From NCBI RefSeq assembly GCF_032854445.1, contig NC_088301.1:22377808-22441807 (forward strand): a DNA stretch of 64,000 nucleotides, given 5' to 3'. Below are positions 22,640 through 34,178 of the stretch, one piece after another (position 1 is the stretch's first letter; each line of letters starts with the position of its first letter). A program made the translations under genes and the position numbers. The DNA is from Liolophura sinensis (taxonomy: Eukaryota > Mollusca > Polyplacophora > Chitonida > Chitonidae). The notes below the pieces were generated by a model. The model was not told the origin of the DNA. It searched no databases and worked only from the letters and a program-made list of their open reading frames with translations.

Positions 22640-23840
22640 TATCTCTGGTATATTACACATTAATGCCTTGACCTTGTAATGTGAACTGATGCATTGTTTT
22701 AGTACATTGGCTTGATAGTGTTGGTGCCTCGCTCTGGTGCTTGGATAGATGCTTACGTTTCGTATTGCGGATTGATGGTTTGTTACAGCATTGTAAACTG
22801 ACGTCTTGCACTTGTCTTTGGATTGAAACTTTCATGTTCTATTTTGAATTGATGTCTTGCTCAGATTGTACTGGGAGTTAATACCTTGGTCTTGTATTGT
22901 AACATGATGCCTTGATGAAGCAGTGTATCATATAGATTGATAACCATAGTGCTAGCCACCGTCGTATTAATTTAATATTCTTGAGTACGGTAGAATAAAA
23001 TGATACAATTGATACATCATTCTTTTATGGTAGATTTATTCCTAGCTCTTCTATAAACCGACATAGCTGTGTCATGTGTGAATGACCGAGATTCATCGCA
23101 GTGGGGTAAATAAACCCACATGGCTAACCCAGAAAGCATTTTAACTCTCAATGTTGTAGTCTTTTAGATTGCAACCATTTTAATTTCGTGCATTTTATGT
23201 AAATACTTGTTACACCAGACTAGTTTTTAGAAAAGTGTCCCCCCAAAATAGATTCTACCCGAATCCTAGGCTGTCGCAATGCTTAGCGTAGGTATACATG
23301 CATGGTCATATGTTTTTATTTCTTGTCCCAGGTGTGACCCGTTCTGCGTCTGCGAACTAATGCCCTCTGGAAACTTTCATGTCGTATATTGTTAAATGGT
23401 GTTTTGTTTTTTGTACTGTTTATTCATGCCTTGCTCTTGTATTGTGGATTGATGGCTTGCTCAGGTATCGCAGACTGGCACCTTATTCTGGTATTGTGGA
23501 TTGGTACCTTGCTCTTGTATTGTGGATGGGTACCCTTGCTCTTGTATTGTGGATTGGTACTTTGCCCCTGTTTTGTAGATTGATGCCTTGTTTTTATCGT
23601 GGATTGTTACGTTGCTCTTGTATTTTGGATTGAGACCTTATTTTTGTATTGTGCATTGATGCCTTGCTTTTGTAATGTGGATCAATGACATGCTCTTGCA
23701 ATGCGGATTGATGACTTGCTGTTATATTGTGGACTGATGAAGTACTCTTGTATTGTAGATTGATACCTTAGTTCTGTTTTGTCGATTGATGCTTTGCTCT
23801 TGTAGTGTGGATTGATGATTGGCTATTGCACCGCGTTATA
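22640..23840. repeat. Degenerate 26-36-bp minisatellite in two blocks
   Basis: Block 1 (22640-22925) and block 2 (23395-23840) share the unit TTGCTCTTGTATTGTGGATT + GATGCC. The roughly 470 bp between them carry a SINE family 1 tail scrap at 22957-23001 and unique DNA. Block 2 is the more regular. Confidence 0.8.
22957..23001 (+). mobile_element. SINE family 1, 3' tail fragment
   Basis: CCACCGTCGTATTAATTTAA followed by TATTCTTGAGTACGGTAGAAT matches the family 3' end with decay. Confidence 0.65.
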
Positions 23841-24984
23841 CTCTCTTGTTGGGTTATAACAGGAATGTGCCGTTATTTTACTATAAATTCTATTTCGGTC
23901 GTTTGGTAATGTAGACAGCAGTGCTTCATTATGGTGAGATGGTAGTAGATATCAATTTGCTCTTGTCCAGTGTATAATTTATTTCCTTTCACAAACATTG
24001 ACACTGTGTGAAACCTGCAGTACGATGTAATGTATGTTATAATCAGATACCGGAAAGCATCGGTAAGAAATGTGAGGACTTCAAGGTTATCAACCTTCTC
24101 AGAGCGGAATTTTGCAGCCAGACATTCCGAACTTATTCGCTTAGATTACCGACGTATTTGTTTAAAACTGCATTTAAGTGGTTTAAGAATACATTCTGCA
24201 CTATTAAGTTTGCTTTATATCTGGTGTAAGATAGATTAACATCGCAAGTTGTTAATTCATTGACGCTATATTTAGTCTTTTCTTCGCTGTATTAAATGGT
24301 CATGTTTAAGGGCGTCAAAGACCACGTTCTAAGATGACTGTTTATATCTACATATCCAGCTATTTGTGAGAAGTGTGCAACACGTGTAGTGCTCTGTGCA
24401 ATAATGCTCAACGTCCATGATCAGTTTTTCACCTACACGGGGCTAACGTTAATAGCTCTCATTAAAGTACGACTGCCATCCACTTTGTAGTAGGCCTATT
24501 GGTATGTCTGCTAATTTGGTTTTTCCTTGTATATGTGGTCCCGCATGGTGGGGAAATACATTACCTCTAGTTGTCTTTGTTAAAAGCGAGCATTTGTCTC
24601 TGGCCAAGTCTACGCCTCTTTTTAAGCCTTGTTTAATTTTTTGAGTTCTGTACAACGTGTATGTTTTTGGCTGGGACGAGGAGTTCTGTGACAGGGCGGC
24701 ATTGTTGTTCTTCTTCTCGTTGGGGATGATGTTTCAGGATTCAGAACTGACGGAATATTAAGGAAGTCTTAGTTCTGTTTGAGCTGTTATTATTCCACAT
24801 GGCCAAGCCCTAGAATGACATAAGCATTACTTCTAATGTCGGAACGCATATGAAAAAAAGTTAATGCTTGGCTAACATACATTTGATTTGTATTTAGATT
24901 TAGAAGACACAGTTGAAACAGTTTCAGTTTCCCCATTTGGAATATCGATATGTCTCTTTTACAACATTGTAATCTCATTGAGAT
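23841..24984. other. Intron 1, no feature recognised
   Basis: No exon, RNA or repeat recognised. Confidence 0.5.
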
Positions 24985-26065
24985 AGTGGAAAGTCCTAGT
25001 TTGGTTGACTGGTGATGGGTGCGAGAATACCCACTGTGCTCCATAGACATGGTAAATCGTCTTGGTTTTGTTGACTGATGTGTGCGAAAGTACTTGTCCT
25101 ATATTGACTCATGGACATGGTAGAACGTACTAGTTTGGTTGACTGGTGATGTGTGCGATAATACTTGTTCCATGTTGAATCACCGACATGGTGGAACGTC
25201 CTAATTAGACTGACTGGTGATGTGTGCGAGAATACTTGTTCCATGTCGAATCGCCGACATGGTGGAATGTCCTAATTAGATTGACTGGTGATGTGTGCGA
25301 GAATACTTGTTCCATGTTGAATCACCGACATGGTGGAACGTCCTAATTAGATTGACTGGTGATGTGTGCGAGAATATCTGTTCTGTGATGAATCACCGAC
25401 ATGGTGGAACGTCCTAATTAGATTGACTGGTGATGTGTGCGAGAATATCTGTTCTGTGATGAATCACCGACATGGTGGAACGTCCTAATTAGATTGACTG
25501 GTGATGTGTGCGAGAATATCTGTTCTGTGATGAATCATTCACATGGTGGAACGTCCTAATTAGATTGACTGGTGATGTGTGCGAGAATACTTGTTCCATG
25601 TTGAATCACCGACATGGTGGAACGTCCTAATTAGATTGACTGGTTATGTGTGCGTAAATACTTTTTCTATGTTGAATCACCGACATGGGATGGAACGTCC
25701 TAATTAGATTGACTGGTGATGTGTCCGAGAACACTTGTTCTATTTTGAATCACCGACATGAAGGAACGTCCTGTTTTGGTTGACTGGTGATGTCTGCGAG
25801 AATACCTGTTCTATGGTTTTACGTCCTAATCTGATTGACTAGTAATCTCTTCGAGAGCATCTGTTTTGTGTTGACTCCATCGTGTTGGCGGAGCGTAATA
25901 GTTTGACTTCGGGGTTTTATGTTCGAGAAGACCAGTTCTTCGGAGACTCCATCGACATGGTGGAACGCCCTAATTTTATTGGCGGATGACATGTTTGCGA
26001 ACACCTGTTCTGTGGTGGTTCATTCTCAATTGGCTGCTGACTGATATATGCAGAATACCTGTTCT
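24985..26065. repeat. 71-bp minisatellite, about 15 copies
   Basis: The unit is GATTGACTGGTGATGTGTGC + GAGAATACTTGTTCCATGTT + GAATCACCGACATGGTGGAA + CGTCCTAATTA. The central copies (25140-25740) are highly uniform, and both edges decay, as expected for unequal exchange homogenising the middle. Confidence 0.93.
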
Positions 26066-26118
26066 ATGGTGAAACCAATGTCAGTTACTTACGTTATTCC
26101 AGTGATGGTCAGGATTCT

Positions 26119-26237
26119 ATTCCGCAAAATTGTAGGCTAAGTTGATTGTAACTATCATATGCATGACAACATATGTTAAAGACATACGTTTCCATGGTAG
26201 TTACAATCAACTTAGCACACAATCCCTTTTGTGGAAC
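26119..26237. repeat. Imperfect palindrome with arms of about 40 bp
   Basis: The left arm (26119-26158) contains GCTAAGTTGATTGTAACTAT. The right arm (26194-26237) contains its complement ATGGTAGTTACAATCAACTT and a matching TTTTGTGGAAC end. The loop is about 35 bp. It could fold as a hairpin RNA or be a small inverted-repeat element. Confidence 0.75.
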
Positions 26238-27687
26238 GACGCCGAGGACGGCTGGTCTAATAATGATGCTAAATATAAGTCACTGATTGTTTTTCGACTA
26301 TAATCTCGTGCGATGAGTTCGTTTTCGCACAACATCATGGGTGGTTTAGTGTATGCGATATTTCAGTGGCAAGTCTGACACTCCCCAGTGTATTGGATAA
26401 CCCATTAAGGCTTGTTATTGATGACTCATTTTCTTTTGCGGTATAGTGACCTAATGAATGAGGTACTGGGAGAAAGCCTGGCATGAGTCAGCACGTTTTG
26501 CTTTGGTGAAGTAACGCCATGTGCTGTTCTCCTTTCTCCCTGTCTAATGTGTTAAAATGGCACAGTGTTATATTTTCTGGGGGTATTTTATGCTGAAATA
26601 TATAGATTGTGTTATTGCTGCAAACTGATGTGTTATCTGTGTCTCTGTTATTCCTAACAGAATACTGTGACAAAAAGAAAAAATATTCTATTGTAATAAC
26701 AGAAAAAGTCTCACATATATATCATAATAACTTGTAGGGATAACATTTATCTATTCTGCTATCACAAAGACAGAAAAGAAAATACTGACATTTAACAGAA
26801 ATGTTTTTTGGGAGTGTTCTGGAAAGGCCATGATCACTGAATAACCGTTATCAGCTGATGCCTTTTTGCTGATGTCATCACTACAGTAACAGCAAAACAA
26901 TGGTATTTCACTTCCACATTTCTTAAATATCTAGCAACTTTCCTCTTTTTCAAACTCAAAATGACTATGCGCTTGCAAAAAAGCCAAAAAATTTTACATT
27001 ATGAATATAATGGACCATATATTAAATTGGATATAATCTTTGTGCGATATGTACTGATACATACATATCCATAAATAGATATTTTCCGTCAACGTTATGA
27101 TTTTAATACATATGCACATGGGTGATGCGCGTATAAATAGGCCGATCACTGACGATTATAGAGATGCTATAAAGTGATTTATTTCAATAGGGTGGTGGCG
27201 ATAGTAAGCTTTTACACAGATTTTCTGTCCCATTAACTAGAGAATTATTGCGGCGTTTGTAGATAAAAGGAATCCTGTCCTCTTGTGATCAATCAAGACA
27301 AAAAACATGCCTGTGTTATAAATCTCAGAGTAAGGACGTTTTTATTTTATTGTTCCATATCGTTGTGGTACAAGATGGCTATGTTATTCTCTAAACCTGA
27401 ACGTATAAAACTCTGTGAGGCCCTCCAACATATCCGTCTCAGAGAATAGCTGTTTAGGCCTAGGTAATGTGCAATTTAGGTTCGTATTGAGACATGTTTT
27501 ACTGCATTCAACCATGACGGAAAAAGATTAAATTCCATCGGATCATATGTGTTTTTAACCATTAAATGAACCAGAAAAGTGCGCTGACGATTACACGTGC
27601 ATACTGATAGCGCAAGTCTATCGTCAGCATCGTAACTATGGGGACGCAGGCCTTAGTCTGATCATACCTACAATCCAAAATATATTA
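26238..27687. other. Intron 1, no clear feature
   Basis: AT-rich. A stretch at about 26640-26810 contains scattered CTGTTAT/AACAGAAT motifs that could be a decayed MITE copy, but it cannot be aligned confidently by eye. Confidence 0.45.
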
Positions 27688-27918
27688 TACTTTTAACAGA
27701 AAGTCTGTTGTCTGAGTGGTGTTAGAATACATTCATTTATAACACTCTATTGTGTCATATTCAACATCATATCCTGTTAGCTTAACACAATCTTAATGTT
27801 GATTTAATAGAATATGTGTGTTTATCTTTAACAAAATAATCTGCTGCTATAACAGAGTACAATCTAGCATCACAGACAATAGGCATTTGGTTAAATTTAA
27901 CAGATTGATTTATTGGGG
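27688..27918. mobile_element. TA-MITE family copy
   Basis: Opens with TTTTAACAGAAAGTCTGTTG + TCTGAGTGGTGTTAGAATAC. It closes with the inverted counterpart (GAGTACAATCTAGCATCACA ... TTAAATTTAACAG). The interior includes CATATTCAACATCATATCCTG. It lies about 255 bp before gene B exon 2. Confidence 0.78.
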
Positions 27919-28172
27919 AGTTTGAATTTTAATTGGTCAGTCTTTGCACTCTATATTTACTTAGGGCTCAACATATACTGAATTGTGCACAGTTCTAGTC
28001 GGTCCGCTGTCCAGTTTATTGCGTTTGGTGTCTTCGGCATGGCGCTTCAATGTGGTAGGTCTTCAACAGTAGCCTCTTTAGGTACCGGTTGTCTGTCCAA
28101 AGCGTTGTTCAAGCTGATTGCTAATAAACGTCACCAAATGACTAATTAATTGACTGTATAAATCTGTTTTAG

Positions 28173-28437
28173 GCGAGCTTCATGTACCCCTCGACGTCTG
28201 CGGGGCGGTAGTCAAAAGAGAACTGGACTTTTGGCAATTGACGAGTTTCAAATCCGAGCGTGTTGCTGGCGCCATTACCGCGTGTACATCGACAACCAGC
28301 GGATACTGGAGGCGTACAACACGAACCTGGGCATCGAACACGACGACTGCAGCTTGGACGACCTGACCGGCTGGAAACGGTTCCAAATGAAGGTTTGGAT
28401 CCTCCTGGATCACCCGCGTTCCTCTCGCGCCGCTATG
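28173..28437 (+). CDS. Shaw-like: Gene B exon 2: second half of Kv T1 domain and linker to S1, with a one-base frameshift
   Basis: After a TGTTTTAG acceptor the first two bases complete the split Gly of exon 1. The frame reads GELHVPLDVCGAVVKRELDFW to 28234, classic T1 continuation. It then fails: codons CAA TTG ACG lead to a TGA at 28364-28366. From 28237 a second frame reads IDEFQIRACCWRHYRVY to WILLDHPRSSRAAM and ends exactly at the GTGAGT donor (28438), in phase 0, matching exon 3. One base is therefore missing in the CAATT at 28235-28239, where the family would have about CAxATT. With one base restored, the zinc-site spacing is His (28181), x5, Cys (28199), x20, Cys-Cys (28261, 28264), the exact Kv2-4 pattern. 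The exon is 265 nt where 266 is needed. The cause is a recent null mutation or a base-calling error in a short A run; the otherwise clean coding sequence fits either. Confidence 0.9.
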
Positions 28438-30030
28438 GTGAGTTTTTGTTACCTTAACCGATTCTTTTCTTGTGGATGAGTTTATTCTTGACAATCATGC
28501 CTTCAGGCAGCACATGCATTTTCATTCATTTCTCAGTAGATTCCAGGTAGCTATAGGCAAAATAGAAGGCAGCAGAAGTCACGTCCATTTACCATTTTAC
28601 TCTCGAAAAATCCCACATGGCCTCGCATTACGATTTTCCCCCCAAATAAAACAACACATCGGTGTGGGTTTTTTTTCTTCAGTAAGGTTGGCAAGCCTGT
28701 CCCACGTTGATTAAAAGACCACAATACCATAAACATCGCTTGATGGGATGCTTATAAATGTGCTTTGTCTGGTGTTTTGGAAGCACTGTACCATTACGCT
28801 AGGCGGGAACCGGCCGCCTCGTTGTCTGGGGCCCCAGACACTAAGCACTAAAGCAATCATTGGCTAGTGAGTCGTGATAGTACACAATCGGCGTGATCAA
28901 GGGTTCTGAGCGTAAGTTACAACGCCAGTTACCCCTCATTTCGTAATGGGCTGGATGACATTACTGCATGCCTTCCGTTTCCAGGTCACCGAATCTGGGA
29001 TCTCTTTTTAACCGTTTAAATAACACGTAGGCTTTAACTGATGATGAGATTGGTGGTATGTAGATCGCTTCGTGGCTCACAGTTACTTGAAGAAGGGGTT
29101 ACCGGAGATAGATCATCCTGACTCTGCGTAGTCAGATTCGATGATCTTTTCTAGGTATACATCGGACGGGGTATTACTACATTTATACTCTATTTTTGCG
29201 CTCCATACATTTTAGCAAATAATGCTGCAAAGAGTTAAAGAACGCTCTAGAAAATTCTCTCTGGGCGTTTGGTGTGATTCCTGGAAACGCTTTGTTCAGA
29301 ACCACGGCGGTTTGGCTGGAACAAACGATGCCCAAAACGTGCGTTTTCCAAATTACCCCCCAAATACTGTTATTTAATATCAGTAATACTTGCCCATTAT
29401 TCTTTGAAAACGTATCATTTGGGGTCGCTACAGGCTTCTCTGTCTTACGCAAACATTGGTCTGCTGGAAGTCTACGTTTGTGTTCTCTGCCAGATCGATT
29501 CGGTTATATTGTGTCATGATAAGATAAGTTCTCAAAATAAACCCATCTTACGTTATAGCCTTTATCTTTGGCCAGTTCTGTGATTGCCAGTAACCAGCCG
29601 ATTGGAAGATTTTCTCGAATTGTCTCTGTGGAAATTGTCTAGGAAAACAGAAAGAAGATCCTTTAACTACGAATGTGGATTCATCCTAAACCGAATTGTT
29701 CTAGTATCAAACGTGGAAAATCATGGATTGGAAGGCTCAATGTTTTCATAAGTATGTCTTTACAGCCATGTGGTACAGTGATACCCAAAATTTGAAGGAC
29801 GTTATTTGCAAGACAAATCTACAATTACAATTTTTTGGCCGGTGAACTGAAGTGCATGAAGGAAATTTTGCTGGCTCTTGATAAGAAAACGCAAAAAAGA
29901 GAAGTCAATGACCGTTTGGGATCGCTTAAATCCTTGCTTTTTGTGTTCTCACATCTAGGGCCATCTGTATTCGCTAATAATATAATGAAAGACGTACATC
30001 ACATGGAGTAAAACCAAGGAAATGACACTC
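28438..30030. other. Gene B intron 2, 5' part; no feature recognised
   Basis: Intron 2 spans 28438-54482 (about 26.0 kb; GTGAGT...CTTTTCAG). No repeat or exon recognised in this first part. Confidence 0.55.
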
Positions 30031-30094
30031 GCCGTCGTACAAGTGAAATATTCTTGAGTACGGCGTGAAACACCGATGAAATAAATAAATAAAC
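30031..30094 (+). mobile_element. SINE family 1, 3' tail fragment
   Basis: GCCGTCGTACAAGTGAAATA + TTCTTGAGTACGGCGTGAAA, then an (AAAT)n run. Head and body are absent. Confidence 0.85.
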
Positions 30095-30345
30095 CAGTGA
30101 AATACGTCCTCTTGTCAAACTACCTCAGTTAAGGTTTTATTCTATCTGTCAATACGTAAAAGTAGCAACTTAGACGTCCCTGGCACCATGGCTTAAGCGT
30201 AGACTGTGTTTTAAATGCGTAAATAGTAGGAACTTAAACGACCCTTAGCACCATAAATTAAGGTAAAAAAATGCAGTGATGTTAACTGCAATTTATCAGA
30301 CGTCACTGGTCTAGTAATACTCAAACTGGAAAGGTATTAAATGTA
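30095..30345 (-). repeat. Dispersed element X, minus-strand copy
   Basis: The reverse complement carries TAACATCACTGCATTTTTTT, AAGTTGCTACTTTTACG, AAACCTTAACTGAGGTAG and GACAAGAGGACGTATTTCAC, in the order seen at 40640-40790. Confidence 0.65.
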
Positions 30346-31620
30346 ATATTGTGGACGGCGCTCCCACTCGCTGGTTTTACAATACAAACAAGCCAAGTGG
30401 CAAAAATTGCGCTTGCAGTCAGTTAATTCATATACTGACATATAATAATTGTATCGTAGTGTCCGAAAAATACACTTGGAATAAGGTGTGTATATATAGT
30501 TTTACTGAATGAACGAATGATTATGGCTGAACGCCACATCTGCAATATCTTAGCCATATCGTGGCGAAATCATGACACACATGTTTCAAACCAATTGAAA
30601 AGAACTAAACGTCGGTTAAAACTCATATTTTTATGATGCAGAAAAATTCGATGAAAAACTATATTTTATGACATAGCCCAATGGCCCTCAAAAATAGCCT
30701 CGCCAACAATGCCGTCGAATAAATCAAATAATTCGCCTGTCTAGAATCATTACCTAACATGAGCAAAGTCTACACAGTCCACCGAACTATGTTTTATGGC
30801 GCATGGGACATCACATTCAACACACATGGGAGCAATACTTCCATCGAGAATAAACTTCTGTGTTAAACGAGAATGCCGAACGCGACACCTCGTTAAAGCT
30901 ACTTGGTCTCTTCTAGAAATGCTATGCGTATAAGAATTGTCAATGACAGGGTAAATTTCATGTAGTTTATAATTGTCTTGTAGGTCCCATTCACCCTGCC
31001 AAAGACCACATATGTTGGAAAAATGTTAGTGCGACAATCACTATAAGAAATCTTCAGTTCAGATATATATTTATGGAGGACAAGTTTAGCTAGATCAGTT
31101 TTAATGCGTAAATTTACGAGAGTAATCTCACCTGACAGCCTGACATCCATTATCCACGCGAGATGAAACACATCTTGCAATGAAAATGGTTGATAAACAT
31201 TGTTGTGTAGCTAATTGTTCAGTGTCTGACATGTGAAAATGGATGTCGACAAGTATCTCTGTCAGTGGAGTTACATGTATGTATTTACAAGTATTTCCTT
31301 AGTCATCTTTTCCCAGGTGGTTGTGTTGAAGTGAATCCTAGAATTGTTCGGTGAAAAGTGCACAGAGCCGACCGGGTTTGCTATGCAAACAAGCCTAAAT
31401 ACTTCCGAGAATTACAGTTGCGGCAAGTTACACATGTAGTCTATAGCTCTATTGAAGTGAATCCGAAAGTTGTTAACCGAACACTGCACTGAGCAGACAG
31501 AAAAATGTTAAGAGGTCGAAAGAAAACAACAAAAAACAGTCGATTCAAAGTGGTGGTATATTATAGAGCAGGTGACTGTTTCACAAAACTGTCGCAGCAC
31601 TACGCCAAGTGCATTTATGG
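30346..31620. other. Intron 2, no feature recognised
   Basis: No exon, RNA or known repeat recognised. The 93-residue minus-strand frame at 30899-31180 has no recognisable domain. Confidence 0.5.
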
Positions 31621-31954
31621 AGTGAGTGAATGAGTGAGTGAGTGCTTGGGGTCTAACGTCGTACTTAACAACTTTTATATGACGACGAAGGAATCCTTAA
31701 AATGCATGTAATGCGCCTCCTTGTTGCAGGACGGATTTCCACCGCTGTTTTATCTAGTGCTGCTTCACTAAGACGTCTTACCGAAGGCAAGTAAGCTGAC
31801 CCGCCCGAGCCATTATAATGATACGGGTAAACCAGTAGTTGCACTATCCCCTTCATGCTGAACGCCAAATCATAGATGTGACTCGACCCAGGATTGTCCC
31901 TGGATCTACCGCTTCCGAAGCGGACGCTCTACCAACTGTGCTAACAGGGTGGGT
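31621..31954 (-). mobile_element. tRNA-derived SINE (Pro-CGG-like head, GACGTTAGAC tail)
   Basis: On the minus strand the head (31954-31880) reads TAGCACAGTTGGTAGAGCG, an anticodon arm CCGC-TTCGGAA-GCGG with perfect stem, and a B box GGTCGAGTC. The body ends CGACGTTAGACCCCAAGCAC followed by a (CACT)n tail (31621-31645). Overall design matches molluscan SINEs. It is not an independent tRNA gene because the acceptor stem does not close. Confidence 0.75.
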
Positions 31955-32209
31955 CTCATTTACGGTGGTGACGCATCTCTTTACGATATGTTGTATCTCT
32001 TTGCTGTATGGAAAATACGTCTCGAATCTTTTTTAACCATATGCTGGTACTGTGTTAAAGATTGGCGGTCGCTTTGGAATCGTTCACACATTCACAAAGG
32101 CCTATACTTACCATATTTAAAGTTGAATACTAGGGAAGGCAGCTGTATACCTTTTCTGCATGATTTTGGGAAGTAGGAAGTATATGTTGTACATAATGTC
32201 TTGACGACT
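31955..32209. other. Intron 2, no feature recognised
   Basis: Nothing recognised. Confidence 0.5.
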
Positions 32210-32692
32210 GTGTTTGGTGTTGGCGTATGGAGAGAATTGCTGTTGGCGTACGAAGAGAATTGCTACTGGCGTATGAAGAAAATTGCAGTTGGCGTGTGAA
32301 GAGTATTGCTGTTGGAGTATGAAGAGAATTGCTATTGGCGTACGAAGAGAATTGCCGTTGGCGTATGAAGAGAATTGCTATTGGCGTATGAAGAGAATTG
32401 CTGTTTGCGTACGAAGAGAATTGCCGTTGGCGTATGAAGAGAATGGCTGTTGGTGTATGAAGAGAATTGCTATTGGCGTATGAAGAGAATTGCTACTGGC
32501 ATATGAAGAAAATTGCTGTTGGCGTATGAAGAGAATTGCCATTGGCGTATGAAGAGAATTACGGTTGGCGTATGAAGAGAATTACAGTTGGTGTATGAAG
32601 AGAATGGCTGTTGGCGTATGAAGAGAATTTCTGTTGGCGTATGAAGAGAATTTCTGTTGGCGTATGAAGAGAATTGCTATTGGCATATGAAG
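32210..32692. repeat. 23-bp minisatellite, about 21 copies
   Basis: The unit is TTGGCGTATGAAGAGAATTG + CTG with few variants. Because 23 is not a multiple of 3, the peptide in each frame repeats only every 69 bp. Confidence 0.93.
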
Positions 32693-32875
32693 AGACGGCA
32701 CTACCAGAGATAAACTCTTTCCCAGATGGAAAAGTAAACCGGATTCAGCGATTAAAATACCCATCATTTCGCCTTAGCAAAATGACATGTATTTTAAGAA
32801 AGAGGGAAATAAATGGCATAGATCGGGCACAGAGTTAGGTGAGAGGGTGGAGGGAGGGTGGGCGTGTGTCACATC

Positions 32876-33412
32876 ATATTCATTTGGATCATCAACTGAA
32901 TGTAGATTTGTTGTCTACAACCTCGTCAATGAAATGTCGTCGTCAAAATCAGTAACCGTTTATACTGGGTTTTACCATGATTAATAGGACAAAATGTAAT
33001 TTTGATGTCTGGCGCATCACCGTCTTGAAAACAGTAACCCTTCATTACGATTTACCGTTTACGTTTTACCATGATTAATATTCACTATATTATCTTCGAC
33101 TAAAGGTAATTTTGATGTCTGGAGCATCACTCTTAAAACGTCGTATTGAAATCTGCAACCTTTTATTAGTGGCTTTACCGTGGTAAATGTTCACTAGGGT
33201 CAGCGACTGAATATAAATTCGAAGTGTAGAGCATCAACCGAGAAAAAAGGCGTTTGAAATCAGTAAGCCTTTATTAGGGGTTTTACCGTGAGTAATATTC
33301 ATTTAATAGGGTCAGCGACTGAATATAAATTTGAAGCCTTTATTAGGGGGTTTTACCGCGGGTAATATTCATTTAAAGTATGGCCAGCGACTCAATGTAA
33401 AGTTGATGTCCA
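32876..33412. repeat. Degenerate repeat with unit of about 115 bp, 4-5 copies
   Basis: Shared blocks are CAGTAACCCTT-like + TTAGGGGTTTTACCGTG, AGTAATATTCATTTAATAGG, GTCAGCGACTGAATATAAAT and TTGATGTCTGGAGCATCAC. The last copy is shortened. Confidence 0.75.
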
Positions 33413-33969
33413 GTCACCGCAAGGAGGTCAAAGAGGACAAGTCAAAAGTAAGTTTATACTCAGACATGGGGTCCACTGGGAAATCCCTACAGTTCTTCAT
33501 CAGTGGTGCGGTGGTTTTATTCTTGACACATTTCCTTGTATGCATCCATAGCCCAGGTTGGTTTGAAATTGTCAACATGACATCGTCTAACCGACCCTAC
33601 CTCTATGCGTCATACCTGGATTTGAACTCGGTATTCCTGATCCAAAATCTAGCTTGAAGAAGGCATGAAACGTCAGGATGTGTCTAAACATATAAAAGTA
33701 CACAAAAACCAAATTACACTATTCCTAAGGCCCACTGGTCTGTCCGGAAATTGAGTAGCCTGCAGTCGTGACATAACATTGATAGCTGTCAGAACAACTC
33801 TGTGAAAGGAAGATCTAGAATGGGGGCACTAATTTTCTACTCTTGCCGGAAATATGCATAAAATTGAATTTTTAGAGAACAGATTTGTTTCATTTCCTTT
33901 TGTTATAACTTTCTTCATTACACTTACGACCATGATCTTCAATTTAGCCTCAAAAATAATATGTGAAAT
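33413..33969. other. Intron 2, no feature recognised
   Basis: An open frame (33331-33657) has one hydrophobic stretch but begins in the preceding repeat array and shows no family signature, so it is not called. Confidence 0.5.
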
Positions 33970-34178
33970 GTAACAGAAAGTCTGTTATAGGAGTGATGCT
34001 AGAATGTTCTGTTACTGTAGCAGATTATGCTATTAAAATATCATTCTATTAATTTATCATAATGATTCTATTATGTTGAACATGACACAATAATATGTTA
34101 TACTAGTAATAAGAAAATACATTCTAGCATCACTCGGAGAACAGACATTCTGTTAAAATTAAGAGATAAATTCTTTGG
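33970..34178. mobile_element. TA-MITE family copy
   Basis: Left end AACAGAAAGTCTGTTATAGG + AGTGATGCTAGAATGTTCTG. The right end is the inverted counterpart TACATTCTAGCATCACTCGG ... ACAGACATTCTGTTAAAATT. Confidence 0.82.

Noticed and set aside
26640-26810. Seventh TA-MITE copy
   Set aside because: Only scattered CTGTTAT/AACAGAAT motifs match; no alignable inverted ends.
31880-31954. Functional tRNA-Pro(CGG) gene on the minus strand
   Set aside because: The anticodon arm is good but no acceptor stem closes, and the downstream body and (CACT)n tail identify a SINE.
33331-33657. Small membrane protein of 108 residues
   Set aside because: Begins inside a tandem repeat, contains a single hydrophobic stretch, and has no recognisable domain or splice context.
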